NCBI GenBank assembly: GCA_002792635.1
Contig: PFOR01000016.1
Coordinates: forward strand, 1 to 42,255
Source of the DNA: Candidatus Pacearchaeota archaeon CG_4_10_14_0_2_um_filter_35_33
Lineage (GTDB): Archaea > Nanobdellota > Nanobdellia > Pacearchaeales > GW2011-AR1
Direction: 5' to 3'
DNA length: 42,255 bases
Below, piece after piece: positions 1 to 8,645 of the stretch (positions within the stretch are counted from its first letter, which is position 1; every line of letters starts with the position of its first letter). A model generated the notes under the pieces. That model was given only the letters and a program-made list of their open reading frames with translations, had not been told where the DNA came from and made no database searches. The translations under genes were made by a program, and so were the position numbers.

Positions 1-97
1 AAATTGTAAATCTGTTTATTAGACTAAACCAGCCAGAAAGAAGAAATAAATTTTTTTGAATCTAATAACTCCCACTTACGTTGCAATGTAGGTTTAG

Positions 98-114
98 GGC
101 TTTGTAAAATAAGT
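98..114. repeat. Left copy of a 17-bp inverted repeat flanking the accessory region
   Basis: GGCTTTGTAAAATAAGT here is the exact reverse complement of positions 12344-12360. A 12-mer ACTTTTTTTACA follows at 129-140 and also occurs, in direct orientation, at 12326-12337. The repeat lies outside genes on both sides, just before the first glycosyltransferase and just after the transposase and ribbon-helix-helix genes. It may mark the edges of an inserted block; function is not known. Confidence 0.55.
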
Positions 115-187
115 CAACAAATCAACTTACTTTTTTTACAGAAAGTTCTTTTGTTCTTCTTAGGATATAGTAACTTTAAAGGGGTAA

Positions 188-197
188 ATTTATAAAT
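188..197 (+). promoter_or_regulatory. TATA box of the glycosyltransferase operon
   Basis: TTTATAAATT lies 21-30 nt before the ATG at 218, the spacing expected for a leaderless archaeal transcript. No Shine-Dalgarno sequence precedes this ATG, whereas downstream genes of the operon overlap and some have AGGAGG. Apart from this box and the inverted repeat at 98-114, positions 1-217 show no gene. Confidence 0.55.
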
Positions 198-217
198 TAG
201 ATCCAATTAAAATAAAC

Positions 218-1141
218 ATGGTAAAAACACCAAAATTAAGTGTTGTTGTGCCTGTATATGGTCACTTTGATTTAGCGAGGGTATGCATATCTGTTCAGTC
301 AATTTTATCCCAAAGAGGAGTAGACTATGAAGTAATTGTATCTGAACAAGGCGAATATCCGAGATTTACAGAAACTCAAGGGGTGAAGCATATCTTCAGA
401 TATCATAAGCCAAAACCTGATTTGAGTGATTTTAATCCGGGAAATGTGCGTAATAAAGCGGTGGCATTTGCAGCAGGAGAATTTGTGTACACAAATGATG
501 CCGATGTTGTATTTCTTGAGCCACATTATCTTGCTAAATCTGTTGAAGCAATAAAAAATAACCCAGATAGAATTTTGTATAGACCTTTTATGAGGAGACT
601 TCCTTTAGACGAGTTTAGCGAATTTGAGAGAAGGGTTCAAGAGGAAGGAGTTAGTAAAGCCGTCAGCACTCTTAATTTGTTCCAAGAGTATATTGCTACT
701 TTAAATGGAAAACCAAGAAAGATTAGAGTATTCAAAAAAGACAGTATTTATCCTAAAACCTTCACAGCATTTGAAGAAGATTTCCAAAATTACGTTGGTG
801 ATGAGAAAAATAAGGGAAGTGAACCCAAGTTTTGGAATGAAAATAGACATTGCGGAGGAAATTTATTTAGGATGGAGCAGTTTAGAAATGTTGGTGGATA
901 CTCTGAAGAATTCATTAATTGGGGTTGCGAAGACTCTGATTTACAATGGAAGTTTCGTGAAGTTTATGATTTGCAGTTTTTTCCAGAAGGATTAGAAGTG
1001 ATGCATCTTGACCATCCAAAGGGATATTTCTCACCTGATATGTGGGCTCGCAACGAAGAAGTATGTTCACGAAGAATGAAAGAAGGTTTAGAAAAATCAA
1101 TAGAAAATGACAGGAGGAATAGACTGTGGCAGCCTCAGTAA
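218..1141 (+). CDS. GT2-family glycosyltransferase, paralog A
   Basis: Predicted to transfer a sugar from a nucleotide-sugar donor to a growing glycan at the cytoplasmic face. Seen: a GT-A start VVVPVY (residues 9-14), a DxD-type metal/nucleotide site NDAD (93-96), a conserved RPFMRRLP block (122-129), and a C-terminal GGY...WGCEDSDL segment (226-242) like the galactosyltransferase C-terminal domain, followed by HLDH (263-266). The 307-aa length fits one GT-A domain with no membrane segment. It is first in an operon and a clear paralog of the genes at 1126 and 2937, so the three may add successive residues of one glycan. Donor and acceptor cannot be told from sequence. Confidence 0.85.
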   Translation: MVKTPKLSVVVPVYGHFDLARVCISVQSILSQRGVDYEVIVSEQGEYPRFTETQGVKHIFRYHKPKPDLSDFNPGNVRNKAVAFAAGEFVYTNDADVVFLEPHYLAKSVEAIKNNPDRILYRPFMRRLPLDEFSEFERRVQEEGVSKAVSTLNLFQEYIATLNGKPRKIRVFKKDSIYPKTFTAFEEDFQNYVGDEKNKGSEPKFWNENRHCGGNLFRMEQFRNVGGYSEEFINWGCEDSDLQWKFREVYDLQFFPEGLEVMHLDHPKGYFSPDMWARNEEVCSRRMKEGLEKSIENDRRNRLWQPQ

Positions 1142-2043
1142 GTGTTATTGTGCCTTTTTATGGAACATCACAAATTCAAAGGTTAGAATTAGTAGCAAAA
1201 TCAATTTTATCCCAAGAAGGAGTTAATGTGGATTTTGTTGTTGCCGGATTGGACAATACCCCAAGAATTAGTCACATATCAGATTTGTTAAAACATCCAA
1301 GGGAGAGTATACCAAATATTGTTAGAACTGGAGGAATTATAAACAATAGATTGCGATTAGCTAAAGGAGAATTTATTTACGTTACTGATGCAGATGTTCT
1401 TTTGCCAAACCAACATTACTTAGAAAGATTAGTTCAAGAATCAGTTGCTAATGAAGTTTCCTTAAAGAGACCTCCAATGAGAAGATTACTAATTCAGGAT
1501 TTTGATTGGTTTTATTCTGAAGTTTCTTTAAAAGGTTTAGAGAATTCTGTTGCATCACTTGATAATTCACAAGAATATATTGTTAAACCGAGAGAAACAG
1601 AAAAACCTACGAGGATTTTTCCAAAATTTGAAAGTGGGCGACAAAAAGTTTTCATTGCTTCAGAATCTGATTTTCAAAAATATGTCTCAGATGAAAGAAA
1701 TAGGGGGTTGGAACCTCAATATTTCAATCAAGATAGACATTGTGGTGCTGTTTTTGCTACTAAAGATTCTATTGAAAGGATTGGAGGATATCATGAAAGA
1801 TTTATTAGTTGGGGCGTGTGGGATGCAGATATCCAATGGAAATTAGAGAACCAAACAGGGATGAAATTAATCCCAAACAGAGAAGAATTTACGGTTATTC
1901 ATTTAGACCATGAAAAAGGATATTTTTCTAAACCAAAATGGGAACATGATAAAAAACTGCAAGAAAAAAGAAGAGCTTTGGGCTTTGAAAAATGTGTTGA
2001 AAAAGATAAGAGAGCTTATTTAGGAGAAGAAAATGACAAATGA
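1126..2043 (+). CDS. GT2-family glycosyltransferase, paralog B
   Basis: Same architecture as the preceding gene: SVIVPFY at the N-terminus, DAD (residues 88-90) as the metal/nucleotide-sugar site, RPPMRRLL, then GGYHERFISWG and HLDHEKGYF near the C-terminus. It starts with GTG at 1126, supported by AGGAGG at 1112-1117, and overlaps the previous gene by 16 nt, implying coupled translation. It lacks the extra Cys-Glu-Asp of paralog A (WGVWDAD instead of WGCEDSD), so specificity may differ. Role in surface glycan synthesis is inferred from context. Confidence 0.84.
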   Translation: MAASVSVIVPFYGTSQIQRLELVAKSILSQEGVNVDFVVAGLDNTPRISHISDLLKHPRESIPNIVRTGGIINNRLRLAKGEFIYVTDADVLLPNQHYLERLVQESVANEVSLKRPPMRRLLIQDFDWFYSEVSLKGLENSVASLDNSQEYIVKPRETEKPTRIFPKFESGRQKVFIASESDFQKYVSDERNRGLEPQYFNQDRHCGAVFATKDSIERIGGYHERFISWGVWDADIQWKLENQTGMKLIPNREEFTVIHLDHEKGYFSKPKWEHDKKLQEKRRALGFEKCVEKDKRAYLGEENDK

Positions 2044-2956
2044 ACTTAAAAGAATAAATATAGAATTGACAAGCAGATGCAACTATGCATGCGTGGGCTG
2101 TCCTACTCACGAACTTTTAAGAGGAAAAGGTGTGATAGATTCTGAATTGTATAAATCTATATTCGATGAAACTGGAAATAATCTCGATAGAATATTTTTA
2201 TGGGGATATGGAGAACCTTTACTCCATCCACAAGCGACAGAGCTTATAAGATATGCAGGGAGTTTTTCTACAAAGAAAATTATGAGTACAACAGGGTGGA
2301 GATTTGAAAACTTATCAGATATTAAGGCATTAACTAATCTTGATGAACTTATTGTATCTATCAATGGAATTACTCCAGAAGTATATAAACAACATCAGGT
2401 AAATGGAGATTTGGAGAAAGTGATTCGTGGCTTAGAGAGAGTTGCTCCTGTGCTTGCTAACTCTGATACTCGATTTATAATGCAAACAGTCGCTCATAAA
2501 GGTAATATTGATGAGATTCCTCAAATTGAAGAATTTGCGAGAAAATATGGGTTTGACATGCTTGTAATCAAATCATTTAATGTAATGGACAGAAAACAAG
2601 AAACCTTTGAAAAATTTGTTCCGATTGGAACTCCTTATTCGAGATATCAAAATGGGCTTAACGACTCTCCTAAAAAACCACAAAATGGAGCCTATCCGTG
2701 TGAAGAGTGGATGGTTATTAATTGGGATGGTTCAGTCAATCCTTGTTGCTGGGATTACAAAGGAGAACACAATCTTGGAAACGTCAGAGATGCAGGAGTT
2801 TACGGAGTTTGGAATAACTTAAGAGCTTTAAAACACAGGAGCGAAATAAAAAAAGGAAATTTCTTGGAAATTTGTGTTGATTGTGCTAATAGTAAAACAG
2901 TAGATACCATATCTTTTACAAACAAAGGAGGAAAAGATGTCAAGAAAAGTATTTGA
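2033..2956 (+). CDS. Radical SAM enzyme with SPASM-type C-terminal cluster domain
   Basis: The N-terminus has the radical SAM motif CxxxCxxC (C16, C20, C23), which binds the 4Fe-4S cluster that cleaves S-adenosylmethionine, and a GYGEP segment (residues 58-62) like the SAM-binding GGE motif. The C-terminal third has C223, C238-C239, C281 and C284, the arrangement of a SPASM/twitch auxiliary cluster domain. Relatives modify peptides or sugars. It sits between two glycosyltransferase paralogs with overlaps on both sides (11 and 20 nt), so it most likely modifies a sugar or carrier in the same pathway. A peptide substrate is possible, but no precursor peptide gene was seen. Confidence 0.87.
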   Translation: MTNELKRINIELTSRCNYACVGCPTHELLRGKGVIDSELYKSIFDETGNNLDRIFLWGYGEPLLHPQATELIRYAGSFSTKKIMSTTGWRFENLSDIKALTNLDELIVSINGITPEVYKQHQVNGDLEKVIRGLERVAPVLANSDTRFIMQTVAHKGNIDEIPQIEEFARKYGFDMLVIKSFNVMDRKQETFEKFVPIGTPYSRYQNGLNDSPKKPQNGAYPCEEWMVINWDGSVNPCCWDYKGEHNLGNVRDAGVYGVWNNLRALKHRSEIKKGNFLEICVDCANSKTVDTISFTNKGGKDVKKSI

Positions 2957-3869
2957 TTATGAGATTGTAAAAAATAGAGTAAGTGTAATTGTCCCCTTGT
3001 TTGGAGATTTTGATAGAACAAGATTCTATTTGGCTTTGCAATCGTTAGGTAATCAAAAAGGAATAGATTTAGAAGTAGTCATTGCAGAACAATCTGGATC
3101 TCCGTCTATTGATGTGTCTCAATTAGAAATTAACGTTAAATATTTACACGTGCCATCAAACAATCTCGTAGATGGAAAATATTTTAGACCAGGTTTTGTA
3201 AGAAATCTTGCTGCTAAAAACTCAAATGGAGAATACTTATACAATACTGATGGAGATATAATTTTTACAAATCCTAATTTTTTGGTGAATTCGTTGAGAA
3301 TCTTTAAAACTGGATTATATCGACCACCAATGAGAAGATTACCCTTGGAAAATTTTCAAGAGTTCTTTGAAGAAAATATGAAAAATGGACTTGGGAATGC
3401 AATTGCTAACTTAAGTATCGAGCATCCATATTTAGCTACAAGTAAAAAAAATCCTATAAAGATGAAAGTATTTGAAAAGCATGAAGAAGAAAGAAAAAAG
3501 ATTTTTCTTTATACTGAAGGAGATCATAAAAAATATTTAAGTGACCCATCTAATAAAGGAAAAGAGCCAGTATTTTCTACACTACACACTCATGCTGGAG
3601 CAATATTAATGAAAAGAGAACATTTTGAGATAGTTGGGGGATACTGCGAGCAATTTGCTGGGTGGGGATGCCATGATGCAGATTTGCAGTGGAAGCTTAG
3701 AGAAATATTTAAAATTGAAGAGTTTCCAAATGATTCTAAATTTGAAGTATTACATTTAGATCATGAGAGGAGTTACTTCTCTAAAGAAAGATGGTCAAAA
3801 AATATAGAAATACAAAATAGAAGAAGAACGCAAGGGATCATTAAATCAATTGAGGAGGATTTGCAATAA
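2937..3869 (+). CDS. GT2-family glycosyltransferase, paralog C
   Basis: Third member of the local GT2 family. Seen: VSVIVPLFG, a DGD metal site in place of DAD, RPPMRRLP, and the C-terminal GGYCEQFAGWGCHDADLQW and HLDHERSYF blocks. The GGAGG at 2929-2933 precedes ATG 2937, which overlaps the radical SAM gene by 20 nt. Its N-terminus is about 10 residues longer than in paralogs A and B. The family resemblance across all three copies points to gene duplication within this locus. Confidence 0.84.
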   Translation: MSRKVFDYEIVKNRVSVIVPLFGDFDRTRFYLALQSLGNQKGIDLEVVIAEQSGSPSIDVSQLEINVKYLHVPSNNLVDGKYFRPGFVRNLAAKNSNGEYLYNTDGDIIFTNPNFLVNSLRIFKTGLYRPPMRRLPLENFQEFFEENMKNGLGNAIANLSIEHPYLATSKKNPIKMKVFEKHEEERKKIFLYTEGDHKKYLSDPSNKGKEPVFSTLHTHAGAILMKREHFEIVGGYCEQFAGWGCHDADLQWKLREIFKIEEFPNDSKFEVLHLDHERSYFSKERWSKNIEIQNRRRTQGIIKSIEEDLQ

Positions 3870-3870
3870 A

Positions 3871-4911
3871 ATGCCTACTAGAATTTATCCTTATCTTGGA
3901 GAAGCTAATATTGCTATAAGTGCTCCAGAGAATCTTCTAGAAAGACTAGAAAGAAATATTGAAGAACGTCCTATCAAAGGAGGTTATGAAGGGATAGTTA
4001 AAGTCGAAGAAGGAGAGTTTAGAGAAATAAAAAAAGACAAAACTTTCAAATATGCTTCCGCTAAATCAAATTGCGAATCATCTCTAAAAGGCTATGATTA
4101 TTTTAGATATAATACTTTAGTGCGGACAATTTGGAGAGAAAATGATAAAACATTTCATGTCAAAAACCATCTTCAAGATGATGAAACTGGAGCGCTTAAA
4201 TGTTTTAAAAATATATATTACTCTCTTCCACAGTCAAGAGAGAAATCATTAATTCATTCTTCAAGTATCGATTTAAATGGAAGGGGCATTCTTATAGTTG
4301 GGGGCTATAGATCTGGAAAAACTACTTTAACTTTTAAATTTCTAGAAGAATTAAGTGCAAAATTAGTTGAAGGAGGAAATACTTTAATTTCTTTTAAGAA
4401 TAATCTGAAAGCACATTATTTACCAAGAGTTCTTTATGCGAGACTTTCTACAATTTCTAGTTCTCCTTATTTATATCATTTAATTAAAGATATTAACTGT
4501 TGTGATGCGCAACAAACTATCGACAAAGATGCCTTGGAAAGAATTATTTTATCAAAAGCTTTTCATGTAAACGCAGAATTATGTTTTTCTAGGGAGAAAT
4601 TACATGAGTTATTTGGGAGAAATGTTACCTGTTCGGAAACACATATTAACAGAGTCATATTTCCAGAATATTCGGCAGATGGACCAATTCAAATTTTAGA
4701 TTTGCATTTGGACGAGGCATATAATAGAATTGTGGACAGGGAATTTCCGAAAGATACTTCAATTGGAAAACTCTTACATCAAACAGAAATGTCTCCGCCA
4801 CCTCATTCTTCTATGAAAAAAAAATGGTTTGAGAATTTAAAATTTAAGAAAGTCGTTTTTAGCAGTTGGAATGATTTAACAAGAAGTTTATTGGAGGACT
4901 TATTATCATGA
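3871..4911 (+). CDS. HPr kinase-like P-loop protein
   Basis: Contains a Walker A motif GGYRSGKTT (residues 144-152) just after SSIDLNGRGILIV, the layout of HPr kinase/PEP-carboxykinase-type folds, where a beta-strand leads into the P-loop. About 130 N-terminal residues have no recognised domain. HprK-like proteins are common in glycan and peptide clusters, where they phosphorylate small molecules or modify peptides; the substrate here is unknown. An earlier in-frame TTG at 3850 exists, but ATG 3871 with GAGGAGG at 3852-3858 is the better start. It overlaps the next gene by ATGA. Confidence 0.65.
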   Translation: MPTRIYPYLGEANIAISAPENLLERLERNIEERPIKGGYEGIVKVEEGEFREIKKDKTFKYASAKSNCESSLKGYDYFRYNTLVRTIWRENDKTFHVKNHLQDDETGALKCFKNIYYSLPQSREKSLIHSSSIDLNGRGILIVGGYRSGKTTLTFKFLEELSAKLVEGGNTLISFKNNLKAHYLPRVLYARLSTISSSPYLYHLIKDINCCDAQQTIDKDALERIILSKAFHVNAELCFSREKLHELFGRNVTCSETHINRVIFPEYSADGPIQILDLHLDEAYNRIVDREFPKDTSIGKLLHQTEMSPPPHSSMKKKWFENLKFKKVVFSSWNDLTRSLLEDLLS

Positions 4912-5891
4912 TTTCAGCAGCGATATTAAAAAAACCACAAAAAGAAGGTGGAGTGATACAAAAAGGGGCAGTAGTTATTTCTCAACCTGATGAAGTCTAT
5001 GGACTAATTCCTGAAATTAAAGATTATTTTTATCTGGTAGAGAGAAGAGGGTGGCGTGGAATGAACACCTCTAAAGAAGCAGATATCAAACTTGTTGAAG
5101 ATTACTCTACTTGGGAAGAAACCAGAAAAAATTTTCCAAATGCTATATTGCTGGATTTAGCCGGAGGAGATTTTGTAGATGTTACAAAATTTAAACCATT
5201 GGATATTGAAAAAAGATATCCAGGGATTCAAATATCTTGTTGGGAAAAATTCAAGCGACACGAACTGTTTGTGCAGGGAACCTCATTGTTGCCACAATAT
5301 AAATTTCTTAAATTTGGACATTTTATTAATAGGGGGACATTAGAGGAAAGATTATTTCGAGGGGAAATAATTAATATGTCTCGCGATTTAGGGGCAAATA
5401 TAGATTTTGCTTATGATAAATTGGAAACTAATGAAGGACTTCCAAATAAATCTAAAGAAATAAATTATCTGATTAATCAATGCTCTGTTGGAATTTTAAC
5501 TACCGAAATAGAGGGTGTTAACAGGTTTAAGATGGAATGCCTCTCTGCTGGAGTTCCGGTAATTGTTCCTTCAGATGTGAGTTTCCCAACAAAGAAACAC
5601 ATTAACGATCAAACTGGTTTATTATATGAACCTACTCCAAATGGTCTAGCCAAGGCTATTAAATACACTTTAAATAATTATCAAACCTTCAAATCGAGAG
5701 AATATGTATTAAATAGTACGGGACATATAAATTCATTAAATAAGTTGAAAAAATCCTTAAACAAATTATGTCGGCGAGATAATCAAATTTATAATTTTGA
5801 TGATATTTATTATGATGGAAGAAATCAAAGTCTTACATGGGATGATAATGTTATAAGCTCAATAAGAGAATCTATAGGGAATTTAAAATGA
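4908..5891 (+). CDS. GT4-like glycosyltransferase (C-terminal GT-B domain visible)
   Basis: The C-terminal half has the pattern of a GT-B nucleotide-sugar-binding domain: a hydrophobic strand VGILTTEIEG, then KMECLSAGVPVIVPSD, then TGLLYEP followed by helices. The second Glu of the usual E-x7-E pair is recognisable (ECLSAG). The N-terminal domain is divergent and short, and 327 aa is small for GT-B enzymes. It starts on the ATGA overlap with the kinase-like gene and ends on an ATGA overlap with the nucleotidyltransferase, so it is part of the same transcript. Substrate unknown. Confidence 0.68.
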   Translation: MISAAILKKPQKEGGVIQKGAVVISQPDEVYGLIPEIKDYFYLVERRGWRGMNTSKEADIKLVEDYSTWEETRKNFPNAILLDLAGGDFVDVTKFKPLDIEKRYPGIQISCWEKFKRHELFVQGTSLLPQYKFLKFGHFINRGTLEERLFRGEIINMSRDLGANIDFAYDKLETNEGLPNKSKEINYLINQCSVGILTTEIEGVNRFKMECLSAGVPVIVPSDVSFPTKKHINDQTGLLYEPTPNGLAKAIKYTLNNYQTFKSREYVLNSTGHINSLNKLKKSLNKLCRRDNQIYNFDDIYYDGRNQSLTWDDNVISSIRESIGNLK

Positions 5892-6280
5892 AACAAAAAC
5901 CAGAGAAAATAATTTACGATAATCAAAAATTAATTTTGAATAAAATTGTTGATTTTATCAGAACCATTTTGAATGAGAATGTTAAAGAAGCCTACCTTTT
6001 TGGGAGTGTAGTTAATGGAAAATTTGGTAAATATGCCGAGAATTATAAAAGTCATGAAGGCAGTGATATAGATTTAATAGTTTTTATTAAAAATAGAAAA
6101 GTCCCTAATAATTGGAAGTACTTGAATACAGAAAAAACGTTTTGGAAATTATATCGAGCTGGGAAAATAGAAATAAATGGAATAACACACAAGGTAGACG
6201 CTTTAGTTGTAAAAAATGGAGAAGAAGAAATAGCAAGAAAATCAGATATATTTAAAGGGAAGGTATTGAGATTAAAATGA
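5888..6280 (+). CDS. Minimal nucleotidyltransferase (pol-beta superfamily)
   Basis: Seen: LFGS (residues 37-40) followed, after an insert, by GSDIDLIVF with D60 and D62, the GS...DxD signature of MNT/pol-beta nucleotidyltransferases that move NMP to a protein, tRNA or small molecule. Length 130 aa is typical of minimal forms. MNT proteins are often antitoxins of HEPN toxins, but the following gene looks kinase-like rather than HEPN, so a role in activating or modifying a substrate of the glycan pathway is more consistent with context. ATGA overlaps on both sides. Confidence 0.74.
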   Translation: MKQKPEKIIYDNQKLILNKIVDFIRTILNENVKEAYLFGSVVNGKFGKYAENYKSHEGSDIDLIVFIKNRKVPNNWKYLNTEKTFWKLYRAGKIEINGITHKVDALVVKNGEEEIARKSDIFKGKVLRLK

Positions 6281-6903
6281 AATACAATAAAGAGGGGTGG
6301 CAATGCTTTGTTCAAATCGATGAAGATAAGGTAATTAAAAGAATAAAGACAAAAGAAGAAATGTTTTATAGTATAAGAAGACATTTAGAAGCAAATAATA
6401 AATTAGATAAATTGGAAGAAAGGGTTGATAAAATAAATTTAAGCACGATAAATTCGTTAAGAATTATTCAAGAATCAAAAATTCCGAGAAAATATATTGC
6501 AAATGCTAATATCCAAGATAATATCATTGAGCAAGACAAAGTAATCTTACTTGGAGAGAAGATAAATGAATTAATAAGATCTGGAAATGAAAAAGAAGCA
6601 AAGAGATTAATAGAATATCTGATTGATTTTATTATCACCCTTTGGAATTATAAAATTCATGAGAATACCTATAAGTTTTATTCTTGTTATGGCATAGATA
6701 AAAATAATAATATTGTTTTAATCGATTTCTTAGAAATAACTGACGATAGAGAAAAAGTAACAAAGCAGATTATGAACAAAAAATGGAATAAACCAGAAAG
6801 ATATTTTGGTAAAATTGATAAAAAAATATCCGATTACTTTATTGAACTTGCTAATAAAAAATTAACGTTAAAAACTTTTCAAGAAAATTGGAGATTAAAA
6901 TGA
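6277..6903 (+). CDS. Kinase-fold-like protein, function uncertain
   Basis: No confident family. The N-terminus (KEGWQCFVQIDEDKVIKRI) looks like the beta-sheet of a protein-kinase-like N-lobe with a lysine at the end of a strand. Further on, CYGIDKNNNIVLIDFLE (about residues 145-161) resembles the N...DF catalytic/metal segment of kinase-like phosphotransferases. A full HGD catalytic loop is not visible, so it may be inactive or divergent. It lies between the nucleotidyltransferase and a clear APH-type phosphotransferase with ATGA overlaps, suggesting a joint function. Translation is secure from codon use and overlaps; function is not. Confidence 0.5.
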   Translation: MKYNKEGWQCFVQIDEDKVIKRIKTKEEMFYSIRRHLEANNKLDKLEERVDKINLSTINSLRIIQESKIPRKYIANANIQDNIIEQDKVILLGEKINELIRSGNEKEAKRLIEYLIDFIITLWNYKIHENTYKFYSCYGIDKNNNIVLIDFLEITDDREKVTKQIMNKKWNKPERYFGKIDKKISDYFIELANKKLTLKTFQENWRLK

Positions 6904-7703
6904 CTTTATTCCAATTAAGATCAAGATTGGAATACATCCCTAAATTATTTTTAGACTTGGGTATTGGAGAAGTTATAGAGATAGAATCATTCAATCAACG
7001 GACTTTCTCTAAAACTTCAAAATTTTTGGTTGTAACTCAAATTGATAAATATTTAGTAAAATTTTATGAAAACATGGAAGTTCCCAAATTTTTAGATTTT
7101 ATAGGATTCTTAAATTCAGTAAATTTTCCTACTAATAGATTGATAACGAAAACCCCTCATAGGCCTTTAGATGTTCCTCCATGCATGGTTTATTCTTTTT
7201 TAGAAGGAGAAGTAAAATCTTTCTTAGATGATAGAGAATTAAGTGACTTTTCACAAATCATTGCTAGATTACATTCAGAAAGTGATAATTTTTACGGAAG
7301 AGATTACTCTTCAAATAATGGGTTAACTCACGGGGATGTCAATCTAACAAACATTATTTATAATGAAATTAATCAACCCTCCATTATTGATTTTGATAAA
7401 ATTAATATTAGAAATTACGTCTATGATGTTGCAAGTTTTTTGTTTTTTAACACATTATCTGATTTGTCTTATGGCAAGGTGAATATTGAGCAAGCGAAAG
7501 ATCGTGGACATGCATTTATCCAAGATTATGAAAATACGAGAGAAATGAAATTGGATGGCAGGCGGATTGCTCAAGCATTAAGATATCAATCAGAACAATT
7601 TCTCAAATATACTCGACAACAACTACGGGAAAAAAGAGTAGATGAGAAGATTATTCAAGGTAGGGTGAATTTAGTTGGAAGAATAAATAATCTATTCCAA
7701 TAG
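6900..7703 (+). CDS. APH-family phosphotransferase
   Basis: Aminoglycoside phosphotransferase/choline kinase-like fold. Seen: catalytic loop HGDVNLTN (H144, D146, N151), metal-binding DFD (164-166), and a later conserved YDVASFLFF helix. These enzymes phosphorylate sugars, amino alcohols or amino acids. In a glycan operon it probably phosphorylates a sugar or polar head group. The start chosen is ATG 6900, which forms an ATGA overlap with the previous stop; a TTG twelve bases earlier is less likely. Its 3' end overlaps the convergent GH26-like gene by 12 nt. Confidence 0.78.
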   Translation: MTLFQLRSRLEYIPKLFLDLGIGEVIEIESFNQRTFSKTSKFLVVTQIDKYLVKFYENMEVPKFLDFIGFLNSVNFPTNRLITKTPHRPLDVPPCMVYSFLEGEVKSFLDDRELSDFSQIIARLHSESDNFYGRDYSSNNGLTHGDVNLTNIIYNEINQPSIIDFDKINIRNYVYDVASFLFFNTLSDLSYGKVNIEQAKDRGHAFIQDYENTREMKLDGRRIAQALRYQSEQFLKYTRQQLREKRVDEKIIQGRVNLVGRINNLFQ

Positions 7704-8606
7704 TTTATCTATATCTTTCAAATGTAAGTATTTTTTATTTGATAATTCTTTTACATATCTTTTTTTAACTTCTTCATTTTCTTCAATTCTTCCATTTAAC
7801 CATTCTGGTTGTTTCCAATCCTTTTCCCAATCCCAATTTATATAGCAAAATGCTTTTACAGCTTGATGAGTTTCGATCCATTTAAAATATGGTTTAAACC
7901 ACTCATCCCAGCTTTCTTTTCCTTTATCAACTCCTATTTTTGCAGGAGAAGATTCGCCTATCATTAGGGGCTTTTTATGTTTTTCTGCTTCTCTTATAAA
8001 ATCCTCTGTAACAACATCCTCATTATCCCTAAAATGTTTAACTCCAAACAAGTCGTTTCCAAACCAATCGACGTATTCATCTCCAGGATAGTACTCCATA
8101 ATTTTTATTATAGATTTTAATCTAGAATCAAATGCTGTGCAAGCGCACCATACAAAAGCTACATTATTACATTTTTCTTCCCTAAATAAATCAACTATAT
8201 GTTTCCATGCAGAAACAAAATCATTTGGATAATAATTATGTGTTGGATTATTAAATTCATAACCTATCCTTAAAAAAACAGGGTTTTTATATTCTTTTAT
8301 CTCTTTTATTAATTCTAAAATCTCTTCGTTATATTTTCCATCAGCGACTTGTTTGCATTGGTCACCCAATTCCTTAATCTTCAAATTTAATCCAATTTGG
8401 AGTATTAATTCTGTTGAAATTTTTTTTGCTTCATTAATCTTTTTTGAAAGCTTCTCTTTAACATCATTTATTCTATTATAAACCATATAAATAGCAGGCT
8501 TATAATCTTCTACTGATTCCCAATATTTCTTAAATTGTTCTGAACTTTGTCCTGCCCCGTGAATAACCTTTCCTGAAGAAGGTTCAAATTTCTGACTGAA
8601 ATACAT
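7692..8606 (-). CDS. GH26-like glycoside hydrolase
   Basis: Resembles family 26 glycosidases (beta-mannanase type, TIM barrel). The acid/base glutamate is in RIGYEFN (E117) and the nucleophile in LMIGESSP (E218), about 100 residues apart as expected in clan GH-A. Tryptophan-rich C-terminal segments (YINWDWEKDW) fit the substrate cleft. No signal peptide is visible, so it would act in the cytoplasm or leave by another route. It is the only gene of the cluster on the minus strand, convergent with the phosphotransferase and divergent from the next glycosyltransferase gene. It may trim or recycle the glycan. Confidence 0.77.
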   Translation of the reverse strand: MYFSQKFEPSSGKVIHGAGQSSEQFKKYWESVEDYKPAIYMVYNRINDVKEKLSKKINEAKKISTELILQIGLNLKIKELGDQCKQVADGKYNEEILELIKEIKEYKNPVFLRIGYEFNNPTHNYYPNDFVSAWKHIVDLFREEKCNNVAFVWCACTAFDSRLKSIIKIMEYYPGDEYVDWFGNDLFGVKHFRDNEDVVTEDFIREAEKHKKPLMIGESSPAKIGVDKGKESWDEWFKPYFKWIETHQAVKAFCYINWDWEKDWKQPEWLNGRIEENEEVKKRYVKELSNKKYLHLKDIDKLLE

Positions 8607-8645
8607 ATTAATATTAAAAAAGCCATATTTTTAATACTATCTAAT

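Noticed and set aside
5888-6903. MNT-HEPN toxin-antitoxin pair
   Set aside because: The first gene is a minimal nucleotidyltransferase, but the second has a kinase-like strand pattern and no convincing R-x4-6-H HEPN motif in the right place.
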